From: Ignavibacteria bacterium | GTDB lineage: Bacteria; Bacteroidota; Ignavibacteria; Ignavibacteriales; Melioribacteraceae | Reading direction: 5' to 3' | DNA: 36,804 nt | Assembly: GCA_012719345.1 (NCBI GenBank) | Contig: JAAYAN010000174.1 | Coordinates: 1-36,804, forward strand | In this document: one piece after another, positions 20,429 to 29,651 of the stretch | Numbering within the stretch: the first letter of the stretch is position 1 | Layout of the letters: each line of letters starts with the position of its first letter | Notes under the pieces: model-generated | What the model was told of the DNA's origin: nothing | Database searches by the model: none | What the model saw: the letters and a program-made list of their open reading frames with translations, nothing else | Translations under genes and position numbers: made by a program

Positions 20429-23400
20429 TTAGTTATTAAGGTTTTTTACCAATCCCGAATATTTTTTTTCGATTTTAAAGCCGAATCTGTAAAAATATTC
20501 AGGTCGGAAAAATCCGGTTGTTATTGTATCAAAATGCTCATCTTTCATCCGGTTGAAAAACTCGCTCATTAGTTTTTCGCTTATTCCTTTCTTCCGGTAT
20601 TTATTTGCAACAACAATTTTTTCAATATGAACTACATGGGAATCGACAATAAAATAATAAAGTCCGCCAATAATATAACCTCTTTCCGAAATTGCAACAA
20701 GAAACTGATGCTCCGGACGGAATTGAATTATCAGATTCGATTCCGTAAAAAGCTGATGAAGCTTCGAAATTTCGCGCGGACTTATCGGTTTGCGGATGCG
20801 GTATTCCGCTCCGTCTGAATCTTCAAAATTAACAACAAGATTGGCAGATTGAAATCCTTCTGCTTTCGGCTTAATAAGAACAGCTGTATCGGTAGGCTTA
20901 ATGTGCGGATAACTCAATCTTATCAAGAAGAATGACTCTCTTTCCGAAATTTCACATTCACTTTGTATTAAAGAAATTTCGGATAAAAACTCTTCATTGG
21001 CAACAATACTGTTTTTTTGTTTTTGCACAAGTTCGTATAGCATCAATTTAAGTTTCTCATTGGATTTTTCGAAAACTGTTTCCACAAAAAATTTCGTTCT
21101 GGTTTCAGGAAAAGCTTTCTCTAATTCGTACAAATTATATGTTTCAAATAATTCTGCCAGCATTTGAGCTTGAGCATTTAACGAAGCATTCTGATTAAGC
21201 AAAAACCATCTGTGAAATCTTTTTATAGCAAAATACGATTGCTTGGGAATGAATCCTTTTGTTTTTACATATTCAATAAAGTTGTTATTAGTATCTTTAA
21301 TTTCTCTGTAAAAATCTTCATTATCAGTTTTTTCAAGTTCGTTATTAAATTGATAAAGGATTTCAAGTCCTGCTTTTTCTCCAAATGTATTTATCACGCC
21401 TGAAAATATGAAATTCCAAATGCCTTTAATTCTGATATGCGAATACTTCTTTTCGCAAGGTTCAATAAATTTAAAATATAAATTCAGGAACAAATCTTTA
21501 AGCGATTCTACTTTTGTCATTTCGGCAAAGGATACAAATCTGGTTCCTGTTTGATAATCGTGCAGAGGGATTAAAATATTTCCCGGAGTGGCGTCCGATA
21601 TTTTAAGACTTTTCCCAGTAAGTTTCCAAAAATTCATATAAGCGGCAGAAGCATTCCAAACAAAAAATGGCCATAAATTATACATCCGCTTATTCGATGC
21701 TTCTTCGTTTTTGCGGTATTCGCTCCTGAAAAATTTATCTACAGTCATTCCAGGTATAAACTTCTGGCTCCACAAATCATATTCTTCCCAATAGCCTCCG
21801 AAATCCTCAACCATTTCTTGTACATAATTACGGGAACCTGCTAAAATAAGCCAGTTAATTTTATCTCGGATTATTTGTTTATCGTAGTTTTGGTTTAAAT
21901 TCAGAATTAAATCGAAAGAACCTTGAAGTCTGGTTTGAACAGAAATTCTGTAAACAGTTTTATAACTGTTGCCGTTATAAAAACTTATATAAACTCCGCC
22001 TGGCAAAATGTTGTTAAGTCTTATCAATGTCCCTTTCGAAAATAAAAATATGGATTCGCGTATAACTGCAGTATAAGTAAGCGCGTTTCTTATTCTTTCT
22101 TTATCTTCAGTGTCAATCCCTTCCTCAAATATCATCACATCATCCCAAGTATACTCTTCTCCGGTTTCTATATCCACTGCTATAGTCTGGTTTACACCCA
22201 GCCACTTCCTGAAACCTTCGCGAATATTAGTACGGGTTATTGTTGCAATCTTAACAATATTTTTTAAATCGTGTTCCACCTGATACTTAACAAGAAAAAT
22301 TCTAACTGCCTCATATTTAGCCGGGTGAAATATTCCAAACCATTCAACCAATTGAAACAAATTATAAATAAGGCTTCCTTCGTTTACAACAATATTTCCG
22401 GCATCCCTTATTTCGGATTCTACAACAGTTTTAATAGCGTCGAAAGTATCTTGGTTGTCTTTAAGATTTACTATCTGCTCAATTATAATTTCATCCAATA
22501 TCTTATGGTCGTAACTGAGATAAATTTTAAGTAGTTTTACCAACCCTATTTCACTTACAGCTTTTAAAGCAACTTTAAGCATTTCTCTGCGCACCATAAA
22601 GCATTCAGTAAGATTAGGAGTTTGAATAATATCTATAACGTATTTATAAACCGGAAGAGTGTTATCGCGCAAAATCAATTCGAGATAACGGGCTGCAATT
22701 ATGGCGCTGGCTTCATCGCAATGATGCATTATAAGCACAGCAATGTGCAAACCGGCAAGTGATTTTTCATTTGAAACGATAAGGAAATTAAGTTTTTTAA
22801 TTAAATCGTGATCTGTTTCGCGGACAAGATTAATAGAATGAAAAGATATTCTTGGATCTTTTTTGGATTGTCTGTACCATTGAAATATCATATCATTTGT
22901 AAAATCAAGCAACTCTTTATTGCCTAACCAGTATATCGGATTTGTTAAAAATGTCTGCAAATCAATATAATCAGATGAAATCACATAATTGAAATCGCCA
23001 ATCCGAAAAATTTTCTTTTCTTTATCAACAAGACGGATTGTAAGCTGTAAATCAAGTTTTGGAATGCAAAGTGAATTGTATTTTACAGCAATATCTCGTG
23101 AAAGGCTACCCACTTCACGTAAAAACCAGTTGGGTATTCTAACATCATACTCATCAACAGCAAGTTCAATATATTCCTTCAAATACATTTCTTCAATAAC
23201 AGAATTGAAGTTTTTCTCGATGTTTCTTCTTTTATAAGTCCCCTTAGGTGTCAATTCTCCGGCTTCAAGCGAAAACGGACGGTCAATAATTCTGAAATTT
23301 AAAATCCTTTCAAACGGCGCCAGAAAATTATTCACGGTAACAACCACAGAAGCAAAATATTCTCTCTGCTGCGAAGTATCCATTCCTGCAAGATGTGCCT

Positions 23401-25216
23401 GATTGGATTCGTAATCGGGATAAATTAATACAGTGTTATAAGGACGGTGATCGCCTACGAGGAAAACCTGTTTAACAAAATCAAAATCGAGAAAATAATT
23501 CTCAATTTTCTGAGGAGCAATGGTTTCGCCTTTTATGTTTTTGTAAATTTCTTTTTTTCTGTCGATTATTTCAATGTAGCCAAATTCATCAATTTTCATT
23601 ATATCGCCGGTGGGAAACCATCCGTCCGCATCAAAAGTCTCTTCGTACAGCTGATCAAAATATCCTTTCATCACATACGGACCTTTAATCAGCAATTCAC
23701 CGTCTTCGGCTACTTTAATCTTTATTCCGGGCAACGGTCCGCCCAGAGAATTCTGTATATAATTACCCGGAGTTGTCATTGTAATTCCGCCGGTGGCTTC
23801 AGTCATTCCGAAGCCGCTCATAAGTTCTATTCCGTAACGCTGAAAAAATTGGAAAATCTCTGGAGATAAAAATCCTGCTGCCGATAATCCTCTTTTTAAT
23901 TCACCTCCGGTTACTTCTTTTATTTTATTAATTATATCATTTTCCTCGCCGAATTCAATATCAACGCGATGACTGATATATTCGTAAATTTGAAGCCATT
24001 TTTTCGGGATGCTTATAAATACGGTCGGTTTAACCAACTGCATGCTTGCAACCATTGTTTCAACAGAAGGATTTTCCATAAAAATATATTCCGAAGCCCA
24101 AAAAACAGCGCCTGTTAATTCTAAATATCTTCCAAATGTATGATAAAGCGGAAGATAGCATAAAAATCTGTCGTTCTCCCCTATTTCGGGTATAGCCATT
24201 GCCCGGCAAAATCTTTTATAAACAATGTTATGATACGAAAAAACTATACCTTTAGGTTCGCCGGTTGTACCCGAAGTGTACATTATTGTAGCAGTATCCA
24301 GAACATTGATATTTTTCTCTTTTTGTAAATTCCTTTTTATTTCCTTTTCAGGTGCTGATTTCAGGAATTCTTCAAATGAAATCACATATTCTTCGGCACT
24401 GGTTCCTTCCAATAAAATTACTTTTTTCAGGCTTTTAACATCGTTTTTAATTGTTTTAATTTTTGCCAGCTGTTTTTCGTCATCTACAATTATTACAGGC
24501 GATTTTGTTTCATCCAAAATCATCCCTGCATGCTTTGCAACAGAATTTGCAGGAATCATAATATTGATTATTCCGCTGTAAAGACATCCCAAATCGAAAA
24601 AAGCCATTTCGGGACTGTTCTCAAGCAGAAAAGATACATATCCGTCGGGCTGCCCTATCGATTCGAGCAATGATTTTAAATTTGAGGAATATTTTTTTAT
24701 TATCTGGTCTGTTTCTTCCCAACTGTAAGATATTTCTCTTTTCCCTTTTAAAACCCGCAGAAGGTTTTTCTTTTGATAATCATTAACTCTTTGTTCAAAC
24801 AATCTGCTAAAAGTAAAGTTGCTTGCAACTATAAGCTTGTCAATTAAATCATCCCATCTTCTTTCGTTTCGTATCTTGGTTAAAAACTGAGGTAAACGAA
24901 AAAGATTAAGATACGAATAAATAAAGTGATTAAGCATTTCGCTATAATCGGGTTTGATTTTTAAGAGGTATTCGCCAAGCTGGTAATAGGTTTCAACATT
25001 AGCTTTTTCCATCACTGGATAAGCGAGATGCGAAGGAATTGCAAATGAGAAAATATCTATTGCTGTTATAAAAGAATCGTTTTTTTCCTTAAAAAGATTT
25101 TTTGTAATTATTTCTTTTAAAAACTCATCAAAGCAGAAAACAATTTCACTTATTTGTTCTTTTTTATGAGAAGCGCTGCTCCATAAAAAAGCCTCGCGTA
25201 GCTTTGTCTCATCCAT
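20429..25216 (-). CDS. Acyl-CoA ligase / kinase-like region / GNAT acyltransferase fusion
   Basis: A ~1,595-residue protein not recognised as a named gene; numbering below counts from the ATG at 25225. Residues 150-680 form an ANL adenylating domain: MYTSGTTGEPKG (315-326), GFGMTEATGG (471-480), GWFPTGD (535-541), hinge DRKKEIYKNIKGE (555-567) and GELTPKGTYKRR (656-667), whose A10 lysine is probably K661. Residues 1440-1598 form a GNAT acyltransferase with the acyl-CoA-binding YRKKGISEKLM (1543-1553) and YRFGF (1579-1583). Between them, about 690-1440, helix-rich sequence includes a segment (about 1060-1240) shaped like a phosphotransferase/kinase fold: FIPGMT hinge (1156-1161) and SDATPGNILIP (1210-1220). 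No membrane helix or signal peptide is seen. The preferred start is the ATG at 25216, because AAGGA abuts the first ATG directly but lies nine bases before this one. It follows gltA in one transcript. Likely role, inferred: activates an acyl group and acylates a protein or metabolite amine. Confidence 0.8.
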   Translation of the reverse strand: MDETKLREAFLWSSASHKKEQISEIVFCFDEFLKEIITKNLFKEKNDSFITAIDIFSFAIPSHLAYPVMEKANVETYYQLGEYLLKIKPDYSEMLNHFIYSYLNLFRLPQFLTKIRNERRWDDLIDKLIVASNFTFSRLFEQRVNDYQKKNLLRVLKGKREISYSWEETDQIIKKYSSNLKSLLESIGQPDGYVSFLLENSPEMAFFDLGCLYSGIINIMIPANSVAKHAGMILDETKSPVIIVDDEKQLAKIKTIKNDVKSLKKVILLEGTSAEEYVISFEEFLKSAPEKEIKRNLQKEKNINVLDTATIMYTSGTTGEPKGIVFSYHNIVYKRFCRAMAIPEIGENDRFLCYLPLYHTFGRYLELTGAVFWASEYIFMENPSVETMVASMQLVKPTVFISIPKKWLQIYEYISHRVDIEFGEENDIINKIKEVTGGELKRGLSAAGFLSPEIFQFFQRYGIELMSGFGMTEATGGITMTTPGNYIQNSLGGPLPGIKIKVAEDGELLIKGPYVMKGYFDQLYEETFDADGWFPTGDIMKIDEFGYIEIIDRKKEIYKNIKGETIAPQKIENYFLDFDFVKQVFLVGDHRPYNTVLIYPDYESNQAHLAGMDTSQQREYFASVVVTVNNFLAPFERILNFRIIDRPFSLEAGELTPKGTYKRRNIEKNFNSVIEEMYLKEYIELAVDEYDVRIPNWFLREVGSLSRDIAVKYNSLCIPKLDLQLTIRLVDKEKKIFRIGDFNYVISSDYIDLQTFLTNPIYWLGNKELLDFTNDMIFQWYRQSKKDPRISFHSINLVRETDHDLIKKLNFLIVSNEKSLAGLHIAVLIMHHCDEASAIIAARYLELILRDNTLPVYKYVIDIIQTPNLTECFMVRREMLKVALKAVSEIGLVKLLKIYLSYDHKILDEIIIEQIVNLKDNQDTFDAIKTVVESEIRDAGNIVVNEGSLIYNLFQLVEWFGIFHPAKYEAVRIFLVKYQVEHDLKNIVKIATITRTNIREGFRKWLGVNQTIAVDIETGEEYTWDDVMIFEEGIDTEDKERIRNALTYTAVIRESIFLFSKGTLIRLNNILPGGVYISFYNGNSYKTVYRISVQTRLQGSFDLILNLNQNYDKQIIRDKINWLILAGSRNYVQEMVEDFGGYWEEYDLWSQKFIPGMTVDKFFRSEYRKNEEASNKRMYNLWPFFVWNASAAYMNFWKLTGKSLKISDATPGNILIPLHDYQTGTRFVSFAEMTKVESLKDLFLNLYFKFIEPCEKKYSHIRIKGIWNFIFSGVINTFGEKAGLEILYQFNNELEKTDNEDFYREIKDTNNNFIEYVKTKGFIPKQSYFAIKRFHRWFLLNQNASLNAQAQMLAELFETYNLYELEKAFPETRTKFFVETVFEKSNEKLKLMLYELVQKQKNSIVANEEFLSEISLIQSECEISERESFFLIRLSYPHIKPTDTAVLIKPKAEGFQSANLVVNFEDSDGAEYRIRKPISPREISKLHQLFTESNLIIQFRPEHQFLVAISERGYIIGGLYYFIVDSHVVHIEKIVVANKYRKKGISEKLMSEFFNRMKDEHFDTITTGFFRPEYFYRFGFKIEKKYSGLVKNLNN

Positions 25217-25225
25217 CAATTGCAT

Positions 25226-25230
25226 TCCTT
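25226..25230 (-). promoter_or_regulatory. Ribosome-binding site deciding the fusion gene start
   Basis: AAGGA is directly adjacent to the ATG at 25223-25225, leaving no spacing, but is nine bases from the ATG at 25214-25216. The second start is therefore preferred. Confidence 0.45.
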
Positions 25231-25243
25231 TTTTTGCAAGAAT

Positions 25244-26551
25244 TTATTTTTTGATTCCTGCAATTTCTTCAAGCATATCAGTAGTAAGCGATTTCGGTCT
25301 CTCGAGTGGATAACCCAAAGCACGTGCCCAAATTATGTTGGCACACACACCAAGGGCTCTTCCTACACCGAAAAGCACTGTATAAAAATCGTATTCTTTA
25401 ACCCCATAATGCCATTGTATTACCCCGGACTGAGAATCTACATTTGGCCATGGATTTTTCGCTTTTCCTTGTTCAAGTAAAATAGGAGGAACAACTTTGT
25501 AAAGCATATCCACATATTTGAATATGGGGTCTTCATGTAAATGTTTAAGACTGAATTCCCTCTGAGCCATGTACCTTGGATCAGTTTTGCGAAGCACAGC
25601 ATGCCCGAATCCCGGAATTACGTGTCCGGATTTCAGTGTATCCCACACGAATTTTTTCATTTCATCTTCGGTAGGAATTTTTCCGCCCATTTTATTCATA
25701 ACATCTTGAATCCAGCGAAGCACTTCCTGATTTGCCAATCCGTGCAAAGGACCAGCCAGTCCGTTAAGCATTGCAGAAATTGAATAATATATATCGGATA
25801 AAGCGCTTGCAACGAGATGTCCTGTATGAGCACTTACATTTCCGCTTTCGTGATCGCTATGCAAAATAAAATATAACCGTGAAACATCATCGTAAGGTTC
25901 CGAAACGCCCATCATATGAGCAAAATTTTCGCCCCAATCGGCATTATTTAAAGACGGAATTACACTTCCGTTTTTATATTTTAGGCGATAAATAAATGCA
26001 GCTATTTCCGGCAATTTTGCCATAAGATTTAAAGAGTCTTCGTATGTAGGATCCCAATAATCATTTTTATTTAATCCGTTTTCGTATCTCTTAACAAACA
26101 CAGATTCGCGCTGCATTGTAATTATTGCGGCCGAAAGCATTGTCATTGGATGAGAATCAATAGGAATTGCACGTATAACATCAAAAACATATTCGGGTAC
26201 TTTTTTGCGGCTTTCAAATTCGTTAACAACAAGCTGAATATCTTTTTCATCAGGGATATCTCCAGTAAGTAAAAAGAAAAAGAATCCTTCAACATAGGGC
26301 ATTTCCGATCCGGGAACTTTTGGAAGTTTTTCAAGCACTTCAGGAATTGTCAATCCTCTGAATCTTATTCCCTCCTGCGGATCGAGGTATGAAATATCAG
26401 TTGTCATAGATTTAATATCGCGCATTCCGCCGATTATCTGCCCGATATTAACTTCATCAACTTTAACTTCGCTGAATTCTTTTAATAATCTAGCTGTTCT
26501 CGGACGCCAGGCTACAATTTTTTCAAAAAGCTTTTCTTTCAATGCGGTCAT
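25244..26551 (-). CDS. gltA: Citrate synthase
   Basis: Condenses acetyl-CoA and oxaloacetate to citrate, the entry to the TCA cycle. About 435 residues resembling the eukaryotic/mitochondrial-like class: GGMRDIKSMTTDISYLDP, GIRFRGLTIPE, HSDHESGNVSAHTGHLVAS, GLAGPLHGLANQEVLRWI (catalytic histidine), VIPGFGHAVLRKTDPR (second histidine) and a C-terminal ERPKS. The frame opens at a TTG (26563), but ATG at 26549-26551 has GGGGG five bases upstream and is the better start. A strong promoter lies just upstream, and the ligase/GNAT fusion gene follows after a short gap. Confidence 0.95.
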   Translation of the reverse strand: MTALKEKLFEKIVAWRPRTARLLKEFSEVKVDEVNIGQIIGGMRDIKSMTTDISYLDPQEGIRFRGLTIPEVLEKLPKVPGSEMPYVEGFFFFLLTGDIPDEKDIQLVVNEFESRKKVPEYVFDVIRAIPIDSHPMTMLSAAIITMQRESVFVKRYENGLNKNDYWDPTYEDSLNLMAKLPEIAAFIYRLKYKNGSVIPSLNNADWGENFAHMMGVSEPYDDVSRLYFILHSDHESGNVSAHTGHLVASALSDIYYSISAMLNGLAGPLHGLANQEVLRWIQDVMNKMGGKIPTEDEMKKFVWDTLKSGHVIPGFGHAVLRKTDPRYMAQREFSLKHLHEDPIFKYVDMLYKVVPPILLEQGKAKNPWPNVDSQSGVIQWHYGVKEYDFYTVLFGVGRALGVCANIIWARALGYPLERPKSLTTDMLEEIAGIKK

Positions 26552-26556
26552 GGTGT

Positions 26557-26561
26557 CCCCC
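26557..26561 (-). promoter_or_regulatory. Ribosome-binding site of gltA
   Basis: GGGGG on the minus strand, five bases before the ATG at 26551. It overlaps the alternative upstream TTG codon, which argues against initiation there. Confidence 0.4.
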
Positions 26562-26611
26562 AATTTTTAATTTAGGATTTTAAATTCTTTCAATAAACAA
26601 AAATAATTCTA

Positions 26612-26639
26612 AATATAATCAGCATAAAAACATTGTCAA
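26612..26639 (-). promoter_or_regulatory. Strong sigma-70-type promoter of gltA and the fusion gene
   Basis: A perfect TTGACA (26634-26639) and TATATT (26612-26617) are separated by 16 bases on the minus strand. The -35 begins 5 bases after the hpnE stop codon. The predicted start near 26605 leaves a ~54-base leader. This separates gltA and the downstream ligase/GNAT fusion from the squalene genes. Confidence 0.65.
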
Positions 26640-26644
26640 GTTTT

Positions 26645-27916
26645 TTATATTTTTCCAGCTGAATTTCTTCCGCTTTTTACAGCACTTTCAATTGTTGACG
26701 GCAAATCTGTATTTGTCCAATCTCCTGCTATAAATAAATTTCCAATATTTTCTTTTATTTTTTCTCTTATTACAGAAGATTCCTCAGTAGACATAAATGC
26801 GGCTCTTTTTTCTTTAATCACAATAAAGTCTGTAATAAGGCTTTTGCAAAAACAAGGAAAATAATCTTGAAGTTCATTTGTTGCAAAATTAGATATTTCC
26901 TCATCATTCATTTTCAGAAATTCATTTCCGGCGCTTATTACAAGATTTAGATGAGTTTTTTTATTAAAAACCCAATGAATTTTCGAACCCATTAAAGCAT
27001 AAATATCTTTATTAAATCCATTTTCTTTTAATTTAAAATGAATATTTATTATCGGGGCTGTTTCAAGCTCATTAATATTAAGTTCTTCAACAATATGCTC
27101 CGGTAAAATTTTCTGCAACGCAGGTATCGGAACAGCGCAGAATACATAATCAAATTCCGGATATTTATTTTTATTTGTTACAATTCTTACTGCTTTATCC
27201 TTTTCAAAATTTACTGAAATAACTTTTTCGGAACTTTCTATTCTACATCCTTTTTCAATCAAATACTTTTTACATCCCACAGAGAAAACTTCATCCAAAG
27301 GCTGCGAAGGCAAAAGAAAAAGATAATTATCTTTTTTCATAAATACTGTTTTCAGAATTTTTAAAAATATTCCTGCCGAAGCTTTCTTTATTGGCGTGTT
27401 CAGCATACTAACAGCTAATATTTCCCAAAAATTTGAAATGATTTTATCCGATTGGTTATTCTTTTTTAGCCAGTTGTAAATGTTTATTTCTTTAAGTTTT
27501 TCTGGATTTATTACAGGCAGTTTTACAAATAATGCTAATATTTTAATTCTTTCGCGGAGATTAAATCCGTTAAATCTCAGCAGCGAATACAAAAGATTAA
27601 AAGGATAAAATTTTTCGGTAATCCGAAGAAAGGCTATTCTGCCGCCGCGGCTTACAAAGGGAATTTCCAGAATATTTTTTAATTCGGTTTTTTCTATTCC
27701 GCCAGTAATATTTAAAAAATTCAGAGTATCTTTATAACAATTCAACATTAAGTGCTGACCATTATCAATCTTTAATCCGTTCCACTTAAAAGAATATGTT
27801 CTGCCGCCAAGCTTTGGCGATGCTTCCAGAACTGTAACTTTATGCCCCGATTCTGCCAGGTTTGCGGCAGCTGATAAACCGGAAATTCCTGCTCCTATTA
27901 CTATACAATCAGCCAT
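26645..27916 (-). CDS. hpnE: Hydroxysqualene dehydroxylase (HpnE)
   Basis: FAD-dependent amine-oxidase-fold enzyme that reduces hydroxysqualene to squalene, third step of the bacterial HpnCDE route. The 423 residues start with the FAD-binding VIGAGISGLSAAANLAESG (5-23) and EASPKLGGRT, and end with the HpnE-type LFIAGDWTNTDLPSTIESA. The start overlaps the hpnD stop by one base (TGATG). A carotenoid desaturase is an alternative for this fold, but the partner genes favour HpnE. Confidence 0.9.
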   Translation of the reverse strand: MADCIVIGAGISGLSAAANLAESGHKVTVLEASPKLGGRTYSFKWNGLKIDNGQHLMLNCYKDTLNFLNITGGIEKTELKNILEIPFVSRGGRIAFLRITEKFYPFNLLYSLLRFNGFNLRERIKILALFVKLPVINPEKLKEINIYNWLKKNNQSDKIISNFWEILAVSMLNTPIKKASAGIFLKILKTVFMKKDNYLFLLPSQPLDEVFSVGCKKYLIEKGCRIESSEKVISVNFEKDKAVRIVTNKNKYPEFDYVFCAVPIPALQKILPEHIVEELNINELETAPIINIHFKLKENGFNKDIYALMGSKIHWVFNKKTHLNLVISAGNEFLKMNDEEISNFATNELQDYFPCFCKSLITDFIVIKEKRAAFMSTEESSVIREKIKENIGNLFIAGDWTNTDLPSTIESAVKSGRNSAGKI

Positions 27917-28755
27917 CAGTAAATAAACTTATATTTTGCCCATACCCCTAAAGCGATAAACAGTTTTTCTGCTTTCGAAACATTTATTTTTTCTTCAAAT
28001 ATCCTGAACTTTTGTTTTTCAAGTTTATTTAAAAGATTAAAATAAATGTGCTGCATTGCTCTTGCAGCAAACATACTTTGTTTATCTTCAAACATAAGGT
28101 TACGGTCTGCATTATTGAAAAAAAATCTTGCCCTATCGGCTTCGTACTTCATCAACAAATAAAAATTATCGTTATATACCCTGTTAAAAACATCTTCTTC
28201 TGTATAATTAAATTTTTTTAAATCCTCTAGAGGTAAATATATTCTTCCGATTTTAGAATCGGTATAAACATCGCGTAAAATATTTGTAAGCTGCATTGCT
28301 TTGCCGAGATCAGTTGCAAATTGTTTTGCCTTTTCATTTTTATATCCGAAAATTTCGATAGACATTAACCCGACAGTGGATGCAGCTCTGTAACAATATA
28401 ATTCAAGCTCATCAAAAGTCTGATACCGGCTTTTTGTTAAATCCATCTCCATCCCTTTTATCAAATCGAAAAACGGCTCAACAGGAATGGAATATTTTCT
28501 TATTGCGGCTGCAACTTCTGCCAGCAAAGGATTACCAGAACTGCCATTAAGAGCTTTTTCAAAGTCATTTTTCCAATTAATAAGGTTTATCAGCTTAATT
28601 TCATCCGAATCAGAATTTTCATCCACAATGTCGTCTGTCTTACGACAGAAAGCATAAACAGTATTCATTGCCGCGCTTTTTTCTTTGGGCAGTAAATTGA
28701 ATGCATGATAAAAGCTGCTTTTGCTTTCTTTTGCTATTTTCTTCGCCTGACTCAT
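27916..28755 (-). CDS. hpnD: Presqualene diphosphate synthase (HpnD)
   Basis: Condenses two farnesyl diphosphates to presqualene diphosphate. The 279 residues carry the two aspartate-rich Mg-binding motifs of squalene/phytoene synthases: DDIVD (41-45) and LRDVYTD (160-166), with YRAASTVGL between. One base separates its ATG from the hpnC stop. No Shine-Dalgarno sequence is visible, so translation is probably coupled. A phytoene synthase is the main alternative; the hpnC-hpnD-hpnE trio argues for squalene. Confidence 0.9.
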   Translation of the reverse strand: MSQAKKIAKESKSSFYHAFNLLPKEKSAAMNTVYAFCRKTDDIVDENSDSDEIKLINLINWKNDFEKALNGSSGNPLLAEVAAAIRKYSIPVEPFFDLIKGMEMDLTKSRYQTFDELELYCYRAASTVGLMSIEIFGYKNEKAKQFATDLGKAMQLTNILRDVYTDSKIGRIYLPLEDLKKFNYTEEDVFNRVYNDNFYLLMKYEADRARFFFNNADRNLMFEDKQSMFAARAMQHIYFNLLNKLEKQKFRIFEEKINVSKAEKLFIALGVWAKYKFIY

Positions 28756-28756
28756 T

Positions 28757-29626
28757 TTAACTAGTTATTGTTTTTAAAAATAGAATCAAATAATCTTTTT
28801 TTGATAATTTAAGATGCTCTTTAAAAACATCGTAATCCGAATGCTTTATTTTTTGCAGAATTTTCTTTCCTCCGAAAATTGTCATTTTTATCTGAAACTT
28901 AAACCTCCCCGAAAGATATGGAACAAGCTTTTCTCCTTCGTCAAACATTTTTTCAGTTCTTTCGCATTGATATTTTAATAAATCCTTGAAATTTTTTGAA
29001 TAAGATGAATTTAAAATTTGCTGTTCACTTACATTGAATTTTTTAATTTCGTCTAGCGGAATGTAAATTCTGTTCTTTTTAATATCAACCGAAATATCCT
29101 GCCAAAAATTTACAAGCTGCAATGCACTGCAAATTAAATTGGAATATTCGAATGCTTTTTCATCTCGGATATTGAAAAGTTCAAGCATTATTCTTCCTAC
29201 GGGATTTGCCGAATTTGAACAATACCCTGAAAGCTCGCCGAAATTTTCATATCGTATTTTCGATACATCCTGTTTAAAAGCTTTTAATAAATCAAAAAAA
29301 TTATCTCTGCTAAGATTGAATTTTTTTATTGTATCATTAAGAACAAACCAAAAACCATTTTTAAAAATGTTTTTTTCACATTTTTTTAAATCATTTTCAA
29401 ATTCATTAAGTAAATTAATACGTTCATCAACTGTTAATTTACCTTCATCGGCAAAATCATCGGCAGTTCGGGCAAATTGGTAAATAACAGCAACATTACT
29501 GCGAAACTTTTTAGGCAGGAAATACGAAATAACGGGAAAATTTTCGTAATGGATGGCAGCTAAATTTTCAGCCTCCTTATAGCATTTTTTCAGATCGAAT
29601 TTTGGTGAAGCAGAACTTGAAATCAT
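28757..29626 (-). CDS. hpnC: Hydroxysqualene synthase (HpnC)
   Basis: Converts presqualene diphosphate to hydroxysqualene. The 289 residues have the first aspartate motif DDFAD (56-60), the HpnC-type NSANPVGRIMLELF (138-151) and the second motif QDISVD (176-181) followed by KKNRIYIP. The start lies 25 bases after the 3' end of tRNA-Leu, with no obvious promoter, terminator or Shine-Dalgarno sequence between, so the mRNA may begin as the trailer of a tRNA precursor. Confidence 0.9.
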   Translation of the reverse strand: MISSSASPKFDLKKCYKEAENLAAIHYENFPVISYFLPKKFRSNVAVIYQFARTADDFADEGKLTVDERINLLNEFENDLKKCEKNIFKNGFWFVLNDTIKKFNLSRDNFFDLLKAFKQDVSKIRYENFGELSGYCSNSANPVGRIMLELFNIRDEKAFEYSNLICSALQLVNFWQDISVDIKKNRIYIPLDEIKKFNVSEQQILNSSYSKNFKDLLKYQCERTEKMFDEGEKLVPYLSGRFKFQIKMTIFGGKKILQKIKHSDYDVFKEHLKLSKKDYLILFLKTITS

Positions 29627-29651
29627 AAAATAATATTCGGGGGATTTTTTG

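Noticed and set aside
23447-23869. A 140-codon plus-strand frame inside the fusion gene
   Set aside because: It lies opposite the ANL motifs of the fusion protein and has no start signal or recognisable domain.
26552-26563. TTG start four codons upstream in gltA
   Set aside because: The GGGGG ribosome-binding candidate overlaps it and is correctly spaced for the ATG at 26551.
26645-29626. Reading hpnC/hpnD/hpnE as carotenoid genes (crtB/crtI)
   Set aside because: Two different squalene/phytoene synthase paralogues followed by an HpnE-type oxidoreductase with the AGDWT...LPSTIES ending fit the squalene route better than a single crtB/crtI pair.
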